Below, piece after piece: positions 60,150-64,000 of a stretch of 64,000 bases of DNA; within the stretch, counting starts at the first letter, position 1, and every line of letters begins with the position of its first letter. Below the pieces are notes generated by a model. The model was given only the letters and a program-made list of their open reading frames with translations. It was not told the DNA's origin and made no database searches. Position numbers and translations under genes: made by a program. The DNA comes from Atopsyche davidsoni (lineage: Eukaryota; Arthropoda; Insecta; Trichoptera; Hydrobiosidae): positions 14,444,001 to 14,508,000 of the forward strand of contig JAILWY010000023.1 in assembly GCA_022113835.1 (NCBI GenBank). The letters are read 5' to 3'.

Positions 60150-63060
60150 TTTGATATAATCGATTTACTAGTTTATGGTAGTATTTAGTTTCTATTGTCT
60201 ATGGTCGCGCCGCTCTCATGAAAACGTATGTCTGATATCAATCATTTGCTTTTTAATTTCGATCTTGTAAACTAGACCCTGTTTTATTTTAATTATTATT
60301 ACGAATTTGTCAATATAACAAACAGTTTTTTTTCATCACACTTTATATTATTTCAACTATTAATCAATTCATTGTGTTTTTATATGCCATATCATATATA
60401 GACAACTTTGATTTATTTTTATGGTCGAAGATTATAAGCACATTCAATTTTATTTTATCACCAGCAAAAATGTTTTGATATCAATAAATAGTGCAATTAT
60501 TTAAAAAAAAATGTATTCAAAATCCCGACCAGCTAAAATAAATCTTAAACTGGTATTTGTTAAAAGTACCTTTCCTTAAAGAGTGACTTTATAATAAAGC
60601 ACGCCAAGCATTGTTTTTGTAATATATTAATTTTTATAAGCAGTAAATTAATTTTAAAAAAGACGATTATATCAATGAATCTCTTTTTATATTTATCAAT
60701 AAATTTAATTCAATTCTTTTGTCAACGATTTAATATTTAATTCCAGCAATTGATATCAGACCTATCAGTTAACAGCAATTTGAAATAACGTTAGTAATTT
60801 TATGATTGCATCGAACTATGTTTTTTTTAAATTAATTTTTATTTGTTATCAGTTTAAATAATGCTATTATAGCAGAAACTTTAAAATATTATTGCCTTGT
60901 AAATAATAAGAAAAATGCATGAATATATTTAATTTATCAAATTACGTAGGTTTATTGTCAAATATTGCTTAACTATTGTTATAATGATCAATTGTAATTA
61001 CTTTTTAAAATATTCAATTACATTATTAAATATGAAAGGCATTCAACATATTTTTAGATATATACTTAACATATGCCACTACTCAAATAATTCATATTGT
61101 TTTATTATGAAATTTTTTAAGAATGTTATTATCATTGTATGTTTGGCTCTGATAGAATTATGTCATACCGCTTGGGATTTATTTTATACTTATTTTTATA
61201 ATTGGGAAAGTGATTGCACAGTATTAATTGTTTTGTATTATCGAACTAAAAAATTCTAGAATGATTTTTACATTACAATAATCATTACTACTATAAATAT
61301 AATAAAGTTAATTTTATTAACACATTGTCATTTTCCATTTATAAAAATAAATTACATTTTCTTGTTTTCTTGCTTCACACTTTTTTGTATTGAATCATAA
61401 ACTTGTTACCAAAGATGGCCAAATTTTTTAATTAAATGTATTTCTTTTAATAGTTTGGATTTGGGCATCTTTGAAGTTGAAGACTTTCACCAAATCATTC
61501 ACCAAAAGCATTGTTTGAACCACATCCCTGTGGAGTACTTGTGTCAGATCCTGTGTGAGATACTTGCCTATTCAATGTCTGCATTTTTTCTCATCGGTCA
61601 TAGCTTTTGCTACGGATAAATTGCAATTAACTCCGATAATGTAATTATCTCTTCAATGTATGTTATAAACATGAGTTGTAATCATTAATTAGTTAATTAG
61701 TGTGATAAATTTTATTAATCCCCAGTCAATAGATATTTGCATAATTTCACAAAAATATTTTTATTGTAGTAAGTTCCGGTTAATTTTTCACACTGATTGT
61801 AATGCTTCGCTTTTAAATCGTTGACTACTATTGATGTTAATCATCGCGGCTTTAGACTTCCACTAGCAAATTTTTAAGGCCATACCTAATAAATAACTTA
61901 TAAGATTAAGTAAATCTAAATGAGTACATCTGGATAAGTTTAAGGTAGATAATTTTTTTAAGCAAAAGGTACAAAATAAAACAGGAATTAAAAACATCAT
62001 TTTTATTTATCAGAGAAAATTGATGGTAGTTACATATTTACATAATGCATGATCCATTGTTACCTGATAAAAGATAATAAAACGGATAATAGTTGTCCCT
62101 ATAAGATACATCTAGTAATTTCCCATTCACAAAACCACACTCATATTCTGAATAACACTGAAAATAATTTAAGACAAACATGTTTGCTCTGTGCCTTATC
62201 TAGCACCAATTTATTTTCTCTCAGCGTCCACATAACAAATCACAGATCTATTTTGTTAATATTAAACTTTAAAACATAGGAAAATGAATAGACAAAAGAA
62301 TAAAAGTAAAATAGGTCGCCATATAGTTGCACCTCAGGGGCCCGAGAAGCGCATGCTCCCGGCGGCCCTGCACTCTCTAGAGCAAACTTCCTTACCAGCA
62401 AATGCTAACATATTTGTCACTTCTGATTAGAATGGTCTTGGACCGAAACACTTACGATTTCACACCTAGAATCTTTGGTTGCCATTACCGTAACCTTATA
62501 ACCCTAATGAAGAACCAATACCGACTCTTATCCGGTGAAAGCTTGCGGGGAACAATCTACTGTCGTCCTCGTCATTCTCAACATCAATGAAAATATTTAT
62601 AAATCTCAATCATTACAAATGAAACAAACAATTTCAATACAATTTCAAACATCAAACAAGAATAATAAAAAAAACATTATGATTAATTCTGTATAAATTC
62701 ATCATTAAAATACTACATTTCATATTATAATTATGGGTATCTCAAAAGCGTCCGCTTAGATTCGTAAGGGAGTGTACGTATGTGCATAGCCGGAAAACTG
62801 TATTTTTCATTGCATTTTGATATGAAAGTATCAAAAATATTTAGTCTAGCGTACAAGTGGAGAGAGACTCCTCGGCCGGCGTCTCCGTGCGGACCGACCC
62901 TTGAGAAACATCCAACGCAGCTTGCGGTATCAAAAGTTTTGCAAAATACTTATACGTCTAAACATAAAACATCGGTTAACAATTCACTAAGTTTATTTCA
63001 TAATATTTTTAATTTTACAATAAAACAATGAGATGCGTATTATTTTGCTGTCGATGGTAA
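60150..63060. other. Spacer between the ZNRF-like gene and vir
   Basis: This interval holds the vir promoter near its left end and probably ZNRF 3' UTR at its right. A plus frame at about 61458-61625 (FEVEDFHQIIHQKHC, then HIPVEYLCQILCEILAYS) follows an AG and looks protein-like but has no ATG and no identified family. GC-richer patches at 62,320-62,390 and 62,860-62,940 are unexplained. Confidence 0.5.
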
Positions 63061-63071
63061 AAGAGAATAAT

Positions 63072-63077
63072 TTTATT
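63072..63077 (-). terminator. Candidate poly(A) signal of the ZNRF-like gene
   Basis: AATAAA on the minus strand lies about 225 bases downstream of the stop codon. Other copies occur further on, near 62,990. GC-rich sequence at 63,180-63,300 would then be 3' UTR. Low certainty. Confidence 0.3.
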
Positions 63078-63299
63078 ATTATATATACTTGCAATAACAT
63101 ACAGGGAACGGTTCATTTCTTATTTACAATATCCGACCGTTATCGGTCAACAGTCTTCCGTCCGAACCATACAAAAGTATTCCTATGACTGGAGCGAGCC
63201 CAGTCGCTCTGCGGGCCGCAGCTGCCCCAGTGCCGCACTACATTAATATACATATTTGTTTGCAGTCATTGTACACTGTACACTAGGCACCGCGGCCCA

Positions 63300-63866
63300 C
63301 TAGTCTCCGGGGTGTTCTGGACAGGATCGGTTCACTTCAAACCATTGGTCTATGCATCTGCAACAAAAAGGCACAGTTAGAGGAACAGTGATACATGGAA
63401 CAATCAAAAATATTGAAAAGACAGCTTGTAGTACACGTCTGGATTTCAGTCAGAAAAAACTTAAATACTGTATAGTACTTAATAAGCTGCTTTTTAGAAA
63501 TAAACTTGTTTATATATTACTAAAAAAATTTGGTGGGATCTAAATTAAGTATAGAAGTGAGGCTCAAATACCTGTTGGTAAAGACTCAAAGACTATTACA
63601 ATTGAAATATATATTTAGAAGGGCTATATTTAACAGCACTCTTAATTAAGGTAATGTAATTTTCATAACCAGGCTTATGTCAAATAATTTTAAGCAGTTA
63701 ATTGTAATGTCTACACAGTAATAAAACATATATTTGAGTAAATGATTAATTGTGTCTCACCCCTTGTGGTAAACGCAGAGGCAGGGCAAGCGGGCGATGG
63801 TGTCTCCGGGGCTGAGTTCCTCCAGACAGATCACACATTCACCCTTTGCATCATTCAGGATATCCT
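63300..63866 (-). CDS. E3 ubiquitin ligase of the ZNRF1/ZNRF2 family, last two coding exons (partial)
   Basis: Two exons, 63761-63866 and 63300-63357, join in phase to encode the C-terminal RING finger. The first reads DILNDAKGECVICLEELSPG then DTIARLPCLCVYHKG. The second gives CIDQWFEVNRSCPEHPGD and a TAG stop. The Cys/His ligands CxxC...C-x-C-x-x-H-x-x-C...C are all present. The blocks DTIARLPCLC, YHK-CID-WFEVNRSCPEHP are near-identical to mammalian ZNRF1/2 as I remember them. These are membrane-associated (usually myristoylated) E3 ligases of endosomes and lysosomes. The donor is AAGGG before GTGAGA and the acceptor TTTGTTGCAG before ATGCATAG. The 5' boundary of the first exon is ambiguous by two bases (AGAG). 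The N-terminal part lies beyond the right edge. Confidence 0.92.
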
Positions 63867-64000
63867 CTGAAATATTTTGAACAAATTATATAGTATCGGC
63901 TGTGTGAATCCTAACGTAACTCGCTCATAATTCATGACTGCATTCATAATTTTATCTTTTCACAATATTACATAGCAGATTGATTGATTTAATTTTACCG

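Noticed and set aside
1..64000. CRISPR arrays, bacterial operons, rRNA genes, riboswitches
   Set aside because: The window is eukaryotic nuclear DNA with introns, and no such structure is seen.

Overview
The window looks like a stretch of an AT-rich insect nuclear genome. Genes are split by GT-AG introns, most of the sequence is non-coding, and small transposon remnants and foldback elements are dense. Protein similarity recalled from memory (Virilizer, ZNRF, piggyBac and mariner transposases) fits an insect. Lepidoptera is my best guess, but nothing here proves the order.

Three protein-coding loci are supported, all on the minus strand. (1) 50.0-60.1 kb holds a complete virilizer (vir/VIRMA) gene, the large scaffold of the m6A mRNA methyltransferase complex. 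I reconstructed nine coding exons, including one of 4,949 bp. They give an uninterrupted product of about 2,082 residues, provided the last intron is of the GC-AG type. (2) 63.3-63.9 kb holds the last two coding exons of a ZNRF1/2-type RING E3 ubiquitin ligase, whose 5' part lies beyond the right edge. (3) 18.57-18.66 kb holds a single first coding exon for a secreted or membrane protein (signal peptide, phase-1 donor). It sits under a strongly GC/CpG-rich promoter-like block at 18.66-20.15 kb. Its downstream exons were not found in the left 18.5 kb, apart from one weak candidate at 9.7 kb, so it probably has a very long first intron.

Layout: 0-7.3 kb is AT-rich DNA with one P450-like fragment. 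7.35-8.6 kb is a tandem repeat of about 180 bp whose units each carry an AG...GT exon-like core. 11.5-12.6 kb is a deleted piggyBac element bounded by TTAA, with only the transposase C-terminus left. 12.85-13.07 kb is a foldback element containing a near-consensus hammerhead ribozyme motif. 16-18 kb is possible cis-regulatory DNA in the putative intron. 18.6-20.2 kb is the GC-rich promoter block. 20.15-22.2 kb is a tandem array of alternating 170/175-bp units that abuts the promoter. 25.8-27 kb holds nested palindromes with a tRNA-like loop and a tRNA-derived SINE-like sequence. 30.3 kb has a two-copy 129-bp repeat that keeps reading frame. 34-45 kb holds mariner, hAT-like and several MITE remnants. 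45-50 kb is mostly plain AT-rich DNA. 50-64 kb is the vir and ZNRF gene region.

The two recognised genes on the right are neighbours in the same orientation (ZNRF upstream of vir) with about 3.2 kb between them. There is no operon-like arrangement. The most notable observations are the hammerhead motif, the alternating tandem array beside the promoter block, the exon-like tandem repeat, and unusual features of vir (GC-AG last intron, coding SYEKR repeats, a uORF ending one base before the start codon).
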